Of a stretch of 64,000 nt of DNA, positions 48,682 to 58,457 are shown one piece after another. The DNA is taken from contig NZ_SMFQ01000003.1 in the NCBI RefSeq assembly GCF_004339015.1, forward strand, positions 186,001 to 250,000, given 5' to 3'. The position numbers and the translations under genes are program-made. Within the stretch, counting starts at the first letter, position 1; each line of letters starts with the position of its first letter. The notes below the pieces were generated by a model. The model did not search any database, was not told where the DNA came from, and worked only from the letters and a program-made list of their open reading frames with translations. Source of the DNA: Cocleimonas flava. Its GTDB lineage: Bacteria; Pseudomonadota; Gammaproteobacteria; Thiotrichales; Thiotrichaceae.

Positions 48682-49614
48682 TTAAGTATAATGAAGACCC
48701 ATAAGTACTCGAACGTGTTCTGTCGCGCAACGGCCTAGAGAGGTAAGATCATAACCACCTTCAAGCATCGAAATTACTCTGCCATTTGCAAACTCATCAG
48801 CAATTTTACAGATTTGATCGGTAACCCAGATATAGTCACTATCCATTAAACTAAAACCGCCCATTTCATCATCAATATGTGCATCGAAACCTGCTGAGAT
48901 ATAAATTATTTCAGGCTTAAACTTTCTTAATGCTGGCAACCATTTTTCTTCAACCGCCGCTCTATAATCAGAACCTTTGGTACCCGCTGGCAATGGAACA
49001 TTCACCATTAGCTCTTCCATAGATTTTCCAGCATAGCCAGGATAGAAAGGATGTTGGTAAGTTGAACAGAAAAGTACGTGCGGGTTGTGAGAGAGAATGT
49101 CTTCTGTGCCATTGCCATGATGCACATCAAAATCTACGATAGCGACTCTTTCTAATTTGTGATGTTCTATGGCATGTAACGCGGCGATAGCAATATTATT
49201 AAAGAAACAAAAACCCATTGCAGCACCTTTCTCAGCATGGTGACCAGGTGGACGAACATTGCAGAACACTCTTTTAGCCTCACCGGATACAGCTAAATCT
49301 GTCGCTAATATACCTGCACCGGCAGAACGTTGTGCAGCTTCCAGAGTAAACGGATTCATGCAGGTATCCGGGTCTACATGACGTAAACCTTCAAGCGGCG
49401 AATGATTATAGATTTCCTCTACATACTTGTTTTCATGCGCTCGTTCGATTTGTAAAATAGTGGCATTAGGCGCTTCATGATACCTTAAAAAATCCATGAG
49501 TCCTTTCGCAGACAACTGATCTTCAATTGCCGTAAGACGCTGAGGGCACTCTGGATGAAACTCAACCATTTCATGTCGCAAACAATCTGGATGAGTAATA
49601 TAAGCTGTGGGCAT
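48682..49614 (-). CDS. histone deacetylase-family (AcuC/APAH-like) deacetylase
   Basis: A zinc-dependent deacetylase of the class II histone deacetylase-like group; bacterial members remove acetyl groups from proteins, polyamines or small amides. The active site is complete: RPPGHHAEK (tandem His), VDFDVHHGNGTED (zinc Asp and His) and SAGFDAHIDDEMGG (second zinc Asp and nearby residues). The length is 310 residues. Across a 250-base divergent region lies a Pat-like acetyltransferase, which suggests that lysine acetylation is its context. Confidence 0.93.
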   Translation of the reverse strand: MPTAYITHPDCLRHEMVEFHPECPQRLTAIEDQLSAKGLMDFLRYHEAPNATILQIERAHENKYVEEIYNHSPLEGLRHVDPDTCMNPFTLEAAQRSAGAGILATDLAVSGEAKRVFCNVRPPGHHAEKGAAMGFCFFNNIAIAALHAIEHHKLERVAIVDFDVHHGNGTEDILSHNPHVLFCSTYQHPFYPGYAGKSMEELMVNVPLPAGTKGSDYRAAVEEKWLPALRKFKPEIIYISAGFDAHIDDEMGGFSLMDSDYIWVTDQICKIADEFANGRVISMLEGGYDLTSLGRCATEHVRVLMGLHYT

Positions 49615-49864
49615 AAAATATTTCTCCTTCGCTATTTTAAGCTGCAGTTTTTCATTCTTTTTGTTTTTGTTATTATTTACTAGAGAGACTAGCTTCTATT
49701 CCGTTTATTTACCAACTTACTTTAGAGATATTTACGTGGCATATTAAATAAGTATCTATGTATTGATAATTGTCATATAAAACACTGGCCAATAAAGACA
49801 AGATCAACATATAAAATATCTATATTTTGTTATTATTTAATTATTTATATATGCTGGCTTCATT

Positions 49865-52549
49865 ATGTCTGAACATTACTTAAAAGCATTATTTGACCCG
49901 TCTTCAATCGTTATTGTTGGCGCGAGTGAAACTGAACAAACATTAGCCGCTTTAATAACCAAAAAACTGCATAAGCAGTTTACCGGTAGCCTCTATTTCG
50001 TTAATCCCAGACATAAAGAAATCCTGGAAACCCCTTGCTATAAAAAAGTCACGCTCATTGAAGAAGATATAGATCTGGCAATAATTGTTAGTCCAACAAG
50101 AACCGTTGAAAAAGTGATTCGCGAATGTGCAAAACAAGGTATTAAAAATGCTTTTGTTATGTCTAAGTATGCCAATACCTACAAGTCGCAAATCACACCA
50201 GAAATGAAATCCTTGTTAAAGGTAGCAAAAGAAGTAGATGTCAGAATTTTAGGCCCCAATGCCGCCGCATTGATTCGTCCGTCGACCAATTTCAATGCCA
50301 GTATTACCGATAATAAAATAATACCCGGCAAACTCGCAGTAGTCGCACGATCCAGAACCATTTGTAGCAGTCTTATTGATTGGGCAGAAACAGAGCAAGT
50401 CGGATTCTCATCGGTAATCTCTCGTGGTTCTGGGATTGATTTAGAGTTCTCGGACATTATTGATTTTTTAGCTAACGATCACAAAACCAGCAGCATTATT
50501 GTTCATATTAATCAAGTAACGCACTCCAGAGCATTCATGGGAGCTTTGAAAGCAGCAGCCATGCGTAAACCCGTTGTTATTTTAAAATCATCCCACGACA
50601 ATGGCAGTTACAGTGATGCTATTGCAAAAACAAAAGATGTTAGAGCGATGGATGACGTCTTTCGTGCTGCCGTTTTAAGAGCAGGTGCAGACCATGTGAC
50701 AACGCTGTCACAGTTGTATACGGCAGCTAAAATCCTAGCCAATAATCGACGCACAAAAGGTAATAATTTGGCACTCATTTCTAATGGTTATGGACCAGTA
50801 ATGCTGGCGAATGACCGACTTAGAGATTTAGGGTTTCAACCAACACTACTGAGTAAAAGCCTTGTGGAAGAATTGAAGGGCACCTCAAAGAATATTTACG
50901 GTTTTGATAATGCGATAGTTATTCCTGACAGAAAAAATACCGCAGAACTATACGCAAAAAATATTAAAATTTTACTGGCGAGTAAAGAAGTGGACGGCAT
51001 AGGAATTATATTTGCACCAGATGCCATGATAGACAGTCAGAATCTGGCTACTGAAATAGCTAAAGTAGTAAAAAATGCCAAAAAGCCAACTCCTACTATC
51101 TGGTTAGGAACAGCATCAGGCGGTCAAGGTCGCAAGATATTTACACAAGAGAAAATATCTAATTACCGGTCACCAGAAGCAGCCATGGATGGTTATAGTT
51201 TCTTATGCAATCACTTGGCAAACAGAAAAAAATTACTGCAAGTCCCTTTTCCACTGAATAAAACAATTCCACCAAAAACAGCAATTGCTAAAGAAATTAT
51301 TGAAAAAAACCTTCTACAAAAGCGTAATGTGCTGTCGAGAAAAGATTCAATAAAACTGTTAGAAGCCTTCCATGTTAAATGCAACCCAGCATTGCACGCA
51401 GACTCAGTAGAGGAAGCTATAAAAATAGCGGATGACATTGGCTACCCTGTTGCATTGAAAATTGACTCTCAACATATCACGTATAAATCTGATGTTGAGG
51501 GTGTGAAATTGAACTTACAAGATGCAAAAATGCTAAAAAAGGCATTCTTGCAGATAAAAACAAGCATTTCTAAAATACGCTCAAACATTATCATTGATGG
51601 CATTATCGTTGAAAGAATGTATGCACCCTCTTCTGGTCGTGTATTGAATATCAGTATTCTAAACGACCCTGCTTTTGGACCCGTAATCAGCTTTGGCCCG
51701 GGTGGTACGCAATCCCCCGCAATGAAGGATAGAGCAATCCAGCTACCACCACTGAATAGGAGATTAGCTGAAGATCTGATTAACAATACACAAGTAAGTT
51801 TAATTTTAGATAAATACCGTAATTTACCTGCAACCAACAAAGGTAAATTACGAGAGATGCTTATACGCGTTTCGGAAATAGCGATTCATTTACCACAAAT
51901 ATTTGAATTAACCCTAAACCCAATCATTCTTGATGAAAATGAAGCCATAGTTAACGATCATCAAATAGTAATTCAGAAGTTTAACAAAGACCCTAAACAC
52001 TTTAGTCATCTAGCAATACATCCATACCCATCCGATTGGCGCAGATTCATTACCATTAAGAATCATAAGAAAGTTGAGCTGCGTCCTATTCGTAGTGAAG
52101 ATGCACAAGCAGAAGTAGAGCTCATCAATAATATGTCGAGCAAATCTAAATATTTTAGATTTATGCATGCTGTCAATGATCTGACACCTGAAATGTTATC
52201 CAGATTTACCAAATTAGATTACGATCGTGAAATGGCTTTTGGTGCTTTTATTCAAAAAAAGAACAAAGATAAGCTATTGGGTGTAAGTCGCTATTCCATA
52301 AACCCTGATAAGAAAAGTTGTGAATTTGCTATTGGCATAGCCGATAAATATCAAGGTTTGGGTTTGGCCAGACAGTTAATGCTGATTCTGATTGAGCACG
52401 TTAAAGACCGTGACCTTAAAATTATTGAAGGTACTGTGCTCAAAAATAATACCTCTATGGATAATCTAATGGATTCTCTAGGCTTTAAAAAGAGCGCATC
52501 AAAAGACGATTATGATATTAATATTTATACCTTTGAATTTGATGAATAG
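49865..52549 (+). CDS. Pat-like protein acetyltransferase (inactive ADP-forming acyl-CoA ligase fused to GNAT)
   Basis: The layout follows protein acetyltransferase Pat/PatZ: a CoA-binding domain (about 1-130), succinyl-CoA-ligase-like domains (to about 450), an ATP-grasp domain (about 485-715) and a C-terminal GNAT domain (about 735-894, IADKYQGLGLARQLM as the acetyl-CoA loop). In ADP-forming ligases the phosphorylated histidine lies in a SHTG motif; the aligned place here reads AKTKD, with K255 replacing the histidine. That loss is also known in Pat enzymes, so the ligase half is probably a sensor or regulator. A short gap separates it from a YheT-like hydrolase gene, so they may be co-transcribed. 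Confidence 0.9.
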   Translation: MSEHYLKALFDPSSIVIVGASETEQTLAALITKKLHKQFTGSLYFVNPRHKEILETPCYKKVTLIEEDIDLAIIVSPTRTVEKVIRECAKQGIKNAFVMSKYANTYKSQITPEMKSLLKVAKEVDVRILGPNAAALIRPSTNFNASITDNKIIPGKLAVVARSRTICSSLIDWAETEQVGFSSVISRGSGIDLEFSDIIDFLANDHKTSSIIVHINQVTHSRAFMGALKAAAMRKPVVILKSSHDNGSYSDAIAKTKDVRAMDDVFRAAVLRAGADHVTTLSQLYTAAKILANNRRTKGNNLALISNGYGPVMLANDRLRDLGFQPTLLSKSLVEELKGTSKNIYGFDNAIVIPDRKNTAELYAKNIKILLASKEVDGIGIIFAPDAMIDSQNLATEIAKVVKNAKKPTPTIWLGTASGGQGRKIFTQEKISNYRSPEAAMDGYSFLCNHLANRKKLLQVPFPLNKTIPPKTAIAKEIIEKNLLQKRNVLSRKDSIKLLEAFHVKCNPALHADSVEEAIKIADDIGYPVALKIDSQHITYKSDVEGVKLNLQDAKMLKKAFLQIKTSISKIRSNIIIDGIIVERMYAPSSGRVLNISILNDPAFGPVISFGPGGTQSPAMKDRAIQLPPLNRRLAEDLINNTQVSLILDKYRNLPATNKGKLREMLIRVSEIAIHLPQIFELTLNPIILDENEAIVNDHQIVIQKFNKDPKHFSHLAIHPYPSDWRRFITIKNHKKVELRPIRSEDAQAEVELINNMSSKSKYFRFMHAVNDLTPEMLSRFTKLDYDREMAFGAFIQKKNKDKLLGVSRYSINPDKKSCEFAIGIADKYQGLGLARQLMLILIEHVKDRDLKIIEGTVLKNNTSMDNLMDSLGFKKSASKDDYDINIYTFEFDE

Positions 52550-52560
52550 AACGTTTGTAA

Positions 52561-53529
52561 ATGCCAATTGTTAACAGTGAATTTAAACCAGCCTGGTGGC
52601 TAAACAACCCACACCTGCAAACGCTCTGGTCTACTTTTTTTAAAAACCGACCAGATCTACAATTACATAAAGAACGTTTAGAACTAATAGATGGCGATTT
52701 TATTGATATTTCGTCAACTACTGACCTCCACCAAAAACCCATTGTTCTTATTTTGCATGGACTAGAAGGAACCTTAGAATCACATTATGCCAAACCACTA
52801 ATCAAACTCCTTGAAGATAATGGGTATGGCGTATGTTTTATGCACTTTCGAGGCTGCAGTGGCGAGATTAACCGTTTAAAACGAAGTTATCACAGTGGTG
52901 ACAGTTCAGATTTGCAAGCCGTTATTGATTTTATAAAAACCAGGTACCAACAGGCTCCGTTTGCGGTAATAGGTTTTTCATTAGGTGGTAATTTATTACT
53001 CAAATGGTTAGGCGAACAACATTCTGAAGCGAATACCACAACGGCAATAGCAGTGTCCGTGCCCTTTAAATTAAAAGATGCCGCTGAAAGATTGGAGAAA
53101 AGTTTTTCCCGTGTTTATCAGAATCATCTGATGAGTAGTTGCAAGAATAAATACCAGCAGAAAGATAATCTATTCAACATTGGTTTAGTGGAAGATATCA
53201 AATCTGTAAATACCTTTTTTGACTTTGATGACAAAATTACAGCACCGCTTCACGGTTTTTCAAATGCAGAAGATTACTATGCAAAATCAAGCAGTCATCA
53301 ATTCTTAAATAAGATAGAAAAACCAACCTTAATACTCCACGCAGAAGATGATCCATTCATGTGGAGAACTACACCTCCGCAAGAAAAAGACATATCAAAA
53401 AATGTCACTGTTGAGTTATCTAAAACAGGAGGCCATGTTGGTTTTGTTTCAGGGAAATATCCTTGGGCAGCCAGATACTGGGCCGATCAAAGAATTTTAC
53501 AATGGTTAAAATCACAATCTAAAAAGTAA
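52561..53529 (+). CDS. YheT-like alpha/beta hydrolase
   Basis: A 322-residue hydrolase of the YheT/EMB8 family. It begins with the family phrase PAWWLNNPHLQTLW, has the nucleophile elbow GFSLGGNLLLKWLG (Ser), an aspartate in LILHAEDDPF and the catalytic histidine in KTGGHVGFVSG. The physiological substrate is unknown; relatives act on small esters. It starts 11 bases after the Pat-like gene. Confidence 0.88.
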   Translation: MPIVNSEFKPAWWLNNPHLQTLWSTFFKNRPDLQLHKERLELIDGDFIDISSTTDLHQKPIVLILHGLEGTLESHYAKPLIKLLEDNGYGVCFMHFRGCSGEINRLKRSYHSGDSSDLQAVIDFIKTRYQQAPFAVIGFSLGGNLLLKWLGEQHSEANTTTAIAVSVPFKLKDAAERLEKSFSRVYQNHLMSSCKNKYQQKDNLFNIGLVEDIKSVNTFFDFDDKITAPLHGFSNAEDYYAKSSSHQFLNKIEKPTLILHAEDDPFMWRTTPPQEKDISKNVTVELSKTGGHVGFVSGKYPWAARYWADQRILQWLKSQSKK

Positions 53530-53732
53530 TATTTCGGTTATTTCTATTATTCTTAAAAACAATCACTGCTTTTATTCAAGATTAATATTCATTAATCATT
53601 AGCAGTTAAGTCAAGATTCATACTTCTCGTGTAAAATAGTTTGCACATAAAATTAATTATAAAGAAGTCATTTACTTATAAAAAATATAGAAATGGTAAT
53701 TCTTAAAAATTATAAAAAAAGTATTAATAATT

Positions 53733-54266
53733 ATGACTTTAGAAATCTCATCAAATTCAATCACTGCACCTAAAGAAATGAATAATTCTGCCAGGCGTGG
53801 ATTACTATTACTAAGTATCTATGCCTTTCCCATAGTCTTGTCTTCTCTCGTTTTTCTGTTGGTCGTAATGATTAGCGATATTGATTTCAGTTCAGTTGGT
53901 AGTAAAACCGACTATGCAGAGATAACCAGCCCTAAAAATCAATCAGCTGTTGAGAAAAAATTCACTATATCCGGAACGTTAAGCGAACCTCTCAAAGATC
54001 ATAAATTTTACTTACTTGAGTATCGTGAAAAGAATTACTGGCCAAAATATTCTATGGGCAATAAAGCAATGTCCTGGAATAAAAACCTTACCAATAGAGC
54101 AAAAAAGAACGCGTTCAATTCTTACTTAATCATCATGGCTGATAAAGACTTATCAGCAACCATAGACAACTGGTTTAAGAGAGCACATGAAACAGGTGAA
54201 TACCCGGGAATTCCTGATTTAGAGGTAGATCATGTAGTTGCTAAAGTAAGAGTACAAAAAAAATGA
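53733..54266 (+). CDS. unknown single-pass membrane protein, first gene of the polysaccharide locus
   Basis: The protein has an N-terminal cytoplasmic stretch, one membrane helix (near residues 30-50) and a C-terminal beta-rich domain (ITSPKNQSAVEKKFTISGTL...) that looks like an Ig-like or CBM-like fold placed in the periplasm. I do not recognise the family. Its end overlaps the acyltransferase start by 4 bases (ATGA), so the two are translated together. Confidence 0.65.
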   Translation: MTLEISSNSITAPKEMNNSARRGLLLLSIYAFPIVLSSLVFLLVVMISDIDFSSVGSKTDYAEITSPKNQSAVEKKFTISGTLSEPLKDHKFYLLEYREKNYWPKYSMGNKAMSWNKNLTNRAKKNAFNSYLIIMADKDLSATIDNWFKRAHETGEYPGIPDLEVDHVVAKVRVQKK

Positions 54267-55429
54267 GCGCTATAAGAATGAACTGGCTGGATATTTCCAG
54301 ATTAGCTGCTGCTTTTAGCATCATTGGCATCCATACAACCACAGACCCAAAAGGCAAGGCCTTCATTGATTATGATATCAGTGAAAGAGTTTTTCCGGTG
54401 TTGATGAGAACTACCGCAGAACTGGCAAGTACTGAATTTTTCATCCTGGTTTCTTTGTTCTTATTGGCGTTTAAATTAGAAAGAAAGCCTATGCCTTATG
54501 GCGCAACCATGAAATTACAAATGCGTCGTTTATTGGTTCCTTTTGTTTTCTGGACTTTCTTTTATGCCTTTTTTGTACTGATAAAAGCCAATGCTTTTGG
54601 CTATCTTGATCCAATGCTCGAGAAATTAACAAAACCGGAAACCTGGGCGAGTTATTTCTTATTGGGTAAGTCACAGTATCACATGCACTTTATACCAACG
54701 ATATTCCTGATTTTCCTATTTCACCCTGTATTCAAATTAGCTTTGAAAGCCCCTATTCTGGGTTTACTGGTTGTACCATTCTTAGCATTCAACTTAAGTA
54801 TGAGTACCTGGATTTGGGGAAACATTAGCGATAGAAATACACTCGAATATTTAATACGAGGAATCAAAGTACTTTCTTATATAGGTTACGGTTTTGCGGC
54901 TTATAGCATTCTGGGTCTATGGCAACAAAAATTTGATAAAGAATTGTCGAAAAAGATATTCATGTTCGGATTATTAGCGGTCAGTATTTTCTTCATCATA
55001 AAACTGACTCATGCAGCGCTAAGTATTGAAGCAGGATCGTATGTTCCGAAAATGGGTGCCATTTACTATGCGCATAATTTACTTCCTATTGGTGTCATTC
55101 TTTTATTCCTCGGGTCTCAGCATTTCAATTGGCCAGAAAAAATAAGTGATTTTTCAAAGTTCACTTTTGGTACCTATCTGATGCACCCAGCGGTAATAGA
55201 CATAATAGATATATTCCTGAAAGGTGTGGAGATGGCACCTTATCAACTTGTTTTATTTAAATACACATTTACGTTAAGTATTGTGCTAGCGCTGTCTATT
55301 CTGATCAGCAAGATTCCATTGCTTGCATGGACTATTGGATTGGGGCCTTTACCTTTTGCTAATAGAACGTCAGGAAAACTAACAACGAATGAAGTTACTG
55401 ATAAACCCAAAGTAGCTACAACAAACTAA
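54263..55429 (+). CDS. acyltransferase 3 family membrane protein
   Basis: An integral membrane O-acyltransferase of the OafA/WecH/NolL type, likely to acetylate a sugar polymer. The N-terminus NWLDISRLAAAFSIIGIHTT contains the expected R..A...I..H catalytic pattern (His in helix 1), and about ten hydrophobic helices follow. The context next to a GT2 polymerase and DUF3131 proteins supports surface polysaccharide modification. Confidence 0.9.
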   Translation: MSAIRMNWLDISRLAAAFSIIGIHTTTDPKGKAFIDYDISERVFPVLMRTTAELASTEFFILVSLFLLAFKLERKPMPYGATMKLQMRRLLVPFVFWTFFYAFFVLIKANAFGYLDPMLEKLTKPETWASYFLLGKSQYHMHFIPTIFLIFLFHPVFKLALKAPILGLLVVPFLAFNLSMSTWIWGNISDRNTLEYLIRGIKVLSYIGYGFAAYSILGLWQQKFDKELSKKIFMFGLLAVSIFFIIKLTHAALSIEAGSYVPKMGAIYYAHNLLPIGVILLFLGSQHFNWPEKISDFSKFTFGTYLMHPAVIDIIDIFLKGVEMAPYQLVLFKYTFTLSIVLALSILISKIPLLAWTIGLGPLPFANRTSGKLTTNEVTDKPKVATTN

Positions 55430-55457
55430 TTACTGATAACTAACTGAAAAACTTTAT

Positions 55458-56156
55458 ATGCTTACAAAAATATTACTGATTGGCACTTTTATATTACTGG
55501 CTTGGAGTACATATGTACTGACTAACAAGAACCAATATATTATGGCGCAAAATACAAAATTAATTGAATTGCAGGGTGAGCTAAAAAAACAACAAGAAAC
55601 CATCATTCAAAATGCTGACAAACAAATGAAGTTATTAGTTGCTAATAATAAAGCTTCTGAATCAGCGATTAAGTCTGTAGCAGACAAAATATCAAAAGTG
55701 AAAGTCGCTGTAGATAAATTGAAAAAAACAATCGCTACAAAAAAACCTGCTGCCAAGAAAAAACCAAGTGCTAAACCTAAACCAGCAGCAAAACCTAAAC
55801 CAGCGGCTAAGCCAAAACCAGCTGCTAAGCAGAAAGCGGAAGCATCACAAAAAGCTATGCCAAAAAAGCCTGATAATGCTGACGCAGAACTGGAATTAAC
55901 AAAAAAACTGAATAGTGTAAATGAGTTACATAAGCAGGGTTCTATTGAAGCAGCTGCAACAGCGCTAACAGAATTCAAAGGACTTATCTGGAAAAACAGA
56001 AAAGATGAAAGGGTCACGAAAGAAACTGTTTTATCCATTATTTCTTCAATTGATTACACCTTAAAGAAATGGAATGAAAAAGAATTAACGTACGACTTAT
56101 CAAAAGTGAATGAGAAATTTAAAACATTTTTTAGCAAAAAGGAGGCATCAAAATGA
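55458..56156 (+). CDS. coiled-coil membrane-anchored protein with KPKPAA repeats
   Basis: An N-terminal membrane helix (about 1-20) is followed by a likely coiled coil (about 30-95), then a Lys/Pro/Ala linker made of tandem AKPKPA units (18-bp DNA repeats near 55775-55830), and a helical C-terminal domain (about 145-232). I do not recognise it. The rigid basic linker suggests it spans the periplasm or a capsule layer. Its end overlaps the DUF3131 gene by 4 bases. Confidence 0.65.
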   Translation: MLTKILLIGTFILLAWSTYVLTNKNQYIMAQNTKLIELQGELKKQQETIIQNADKQMKLLVANNKASESAIKSVADKISKVKVAVDKLKKTIATKKPAAKKKPSAKPKPAAKPKPAAKPKPAAKQKAEASQKAMPKKPDNADAELELTKKLNSVNELHKQGSIEAAATALTEFKGLIWKNRKDERVTKETVLSIISSIDYTLKKWNEKELTYDLSKVNEKFKTFFSKKEASK

Positions 56157-57655
56157 GTAACAAAGTAGAAAAAGAAACGATGTCAAAACGCCTTCTTACA
56201 GGATTAGTCGTACCTTTATCTTTGGGTGCAGTATTAGCTGGGTCATCAATCTTTGTAATATCACAAACGAATAAAAACGTTAGTCTGGAAGATAAGGCAA
56301 AAAGTGAACTATTAGGAAGTCTCTTATTACCTAAGAAAGAAGAAGCAAAAACAATAAAAAAAGAGAACATGGAAATCGCTGAATCTAACAAAAAAGTCAA
56401 TCTAGGCACCTGTTTTGTTCCGAAAAAAGAGTTAACTGAAATCGATGAGCACATCGCTAAAACAGCTTGGACTTATTACGAAAACAATTATCAGGAAAAA
56501 ACGGGCTTATTCAACGCTGCCAACCAATACCCTTCTACCACGATGTGGGATACAGGTTCTGCCTTGGCGGCAACAATCGCCGCAGAAGATTTTGGCATTA
56601 TTGATGATAAAGAATTTGATGACAAAATCACCGCGCTGATTAAAACCTTAATTACTATGGATTTATTCAAAGGAATAGCACCGAATAAGGTTTACAACAC
56701 AAAAACCATGAAGATGGTTACCTATGCCAATAAAGTTACTCCTGATGGTGTTGGTGTTTCAGTATTGGATTTAGCACGTTTAGTTTCCTGGCTTCGAACA
56801 TTATCGTGTAAACATCCCAAATTTACACATCAGATTGATTTAGCATTAAAGCGTTGGAATTTTGACACCTTAATTAAAGATGGAAGAATGCAAAGTCTCA
56901 AACGCTACCCAGAAACAGGGGAGATTAAATCATTCCAGGAAGGACGATTAGGGTATGAGCAGTATGCCGCTAAAATTTTAGAGCGTGAAGGTCATAATTT
57001 AAATGTCTCCTCTACTTATAATAATGTAGACAGAAAAGATATCGATATCTATGGCATTACTGTTGCTACTGATAACCGTACACCTGAAGAATACCATTCT
57101 AATAACTCTGTTGTTTCTGAGTCATACATCATGGATGCCATCGAAAATGGCTATGATGATGAAAATACACCCCTGATCAATAATATCTACCAGGTACAAA
57201 AGAAAAGATGGGAAGAGACAGGCATTGTTACAGCGGTTTCGGAAGACAATATCAATAAAAAACCCTACTTTGTTTATAACACGATCTTTTCTGGTGGAAA
57301 AACCTGGGTCGCTAAATCTTCAAAAGGTGCCATCCTGACAGAGCATAAAACGGTTTCTAATAAAGCCGCTATCGCGATGTCATTACTGTACCCAGATGAT
57401 AGCTACAGTGATGTGTTATTCAATAAAGTCAAAAGTGCTTACGATCCTAAAAAGGGATGGTATTCAGGTATTTATGAAAACGGGGAAGGATATAATTCTT
57501 CGACAACTGCAAATACCAATGGCGTTATTTTAAGTGCGCTACTGTATAAAAAATACGGTTCAATGCATCAAATTTGCCAGAAATGTCGACCTAGTGCTAA
57601 ATCAAAACTGTTGGCAGCTAATAATGAAAATAAAAACCTGTGTGAGTCAAACTAA
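56153..57655 (+). CDS. DUF3131 domain protein
   Basis: One N-terminal membrane helix (about 14-34), then a DUF3131 domain from about 100 to the end. Marks are TTMWDTGSALAATIAAEDFG, PNKVYNTKTMKMVTYANK, SFQEGRLGYEQYAAK and PYFVYNTIFSGGKTWVA. Family members are often found with glycosyltransferases and are expected to be helical-barrel proteins like glycosidases, but no activity is settled. A second copy begins at 62839. The gene is in a tight operon with overlapping ends upstream and 2 bases to the next gene. Confidence 0.88.
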   Translation: MSNKVEKETMSKRLLTGLVVPLSLGAVLAGSSIFVISQTNKNVSLEDKAKSELLGSLLLPKKEEAKTIKKENMEIAESNKKVNLGTCFVPKKELTEIDEHIAKTAWTYYENNYQEKTGLFNAANQYPSTTMWDTGSALAATIAAEDFGIIDDKEFDDKITALIKTLITMDLFKGIAPNKVYNTKTMKMVTYANKVTPDGVGVSVLDLARLVSWLRTLSCKHPKFTHQIDLALKRWNFDTLIKDGRMQSLKRYPETGEIKSFQEGRLGYEQYAAKILEREGHNLNVSSTYNNVDRKDIDIYGITVATDNRTPEEYHSNNSVVSESYIMDAIENGYDDENTPLINNIYQVQKKRWEETGIVTAVSEDNINKKPYFVYNTIFSGGKTWVAKSSKGAILTEHKTVSNKAAIAMSLLYPDDSYSDVLFNKVKSAYDPKKGWYSGIYENGEGYNSSTTANTNGVILSALLYKKYGSMHQICQKCRPSAKSKLLAANNENKNLCESN

Positions 57656-57657
57656 AC

Positions 57658-58386
57658 ATGTATAGAAAATCAATAACACTTTTGACGTTTTGTATTTTAG
57701 CGTCTTTGCAACAAACGGCTGTTGCGAAAACCAGCTTTTATGCACCAGAAGTTAAAAAGAAAATTAGCGTTGAAACAAAGAAAAAAACGAAATACAGCCT
57801 TGGGGGACAGTTAACCTTAAAAGATAGAGTTCATGACAGTAAAGTAAGTTTCAGTGCGAGTGCTACCTGGAAGCCAGATTCGAAAGACTATTGGTATATC
57901 AAAGGTACAGCAAAGCATAATTTTGATAACGGAGACGAAGGTTTTACTTATAATTACGGGCTTGGCTATGATGATTGGCACGAAGGTACCTGGACAGTTC
58001 AAATTAACAATTATGACAGTTTAAAAATTGGTGAAGGCGGCTTCAATCTAGATAGCGCCATTGTGAGTGTTGGTTATAAAACCAAAATTAAGCAATTACA
58101 AAAACTGAATATGAAATCTACCATTACCTTAAGTAAACGTACTGACGGTGACACCAAGCTTTCTACATCTCTGCAGTGGGCGCCCAAAAAATACTGGTTT
58201 ATTAAAGGCATATTGATTACACCACTTGAGAATGGCAAACCTTATTGGAACTATCTGTTTGGCTATGATGATTGGCATCCCGGTACTTTTGGATTTGAAT
58301 ATACAAATTATGAATCAAATCCAACCAGTGAAACTAACTTTAGAAAAGGGTTCTTCTCTTTAACGTATAAGTACAAATTAAAATAA
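57658..58386 (+). CDS. two-repeat beta-rich envelope protein
   Basis: The signal peptide ends near VAKT (about residue 22). The mature protein consists of two similar halves, each with (K)YW(Y/F)IKG...GYDDWH(E/P)GT(W/F) and alternating hydrophobic strands, ending in an aromatic residue followed by KLK. This fits an outer-membrane beta-barrel or a beta-sandwich. Given its place in the polysaccharide operon, it may be an export channel or polymer-binding protein. I do not recognise a named family. A C6 terminator-like element follows. Confidence 0.68.
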   Translation: MYRKSITLLTFCILASLQQTAVAKTSFYAPEVKKKISVETKKKTKYSLGGQLTLKDRVHDSKVSFSASATWKPDSKDYWYIKGTAKHNFDNGDEGFTYNYGLGYDDWHEGTWTVQINNYDSLKIGEGGFNLDSAIVSVGYKTKIKQLQKLNMKSTITLSKRTDGDTKLSTSLQWAPKKYWFIKGILITPLENGKPYWNYLFGYDDWHPGTFGFEYTNYESNPTSETNFRKGFFSLTYKYKLK

Positions 58387-58402
58387 ATAAATTATAAATA
58401 CA

Positions 58403-58434
58403 AAGTCACCCCCCTACTTATGGGCGGTTTTTTT
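58403..58434 (+). repeat. C6 motif copy after the beta-rich envelope gene
   Basis: AAGT, an exact CACCCCCCTACTTA core, TGGGCGG and T7. It closes the first polysaccharide operon and lies before the convergent Hpt gene. Confidence 0.9.
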
Positions 58435-58457
58435 AAATAAGAAAGGAGTTATGCGAA

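Noticed and set aside
6876-58434. CRISPR array or REP/ERIC elements as an explanation of the C6 repeats
   Set aside because: Copies are single, kilobases apart, with no spacers, no cas genes and no paired inverted REP layout.
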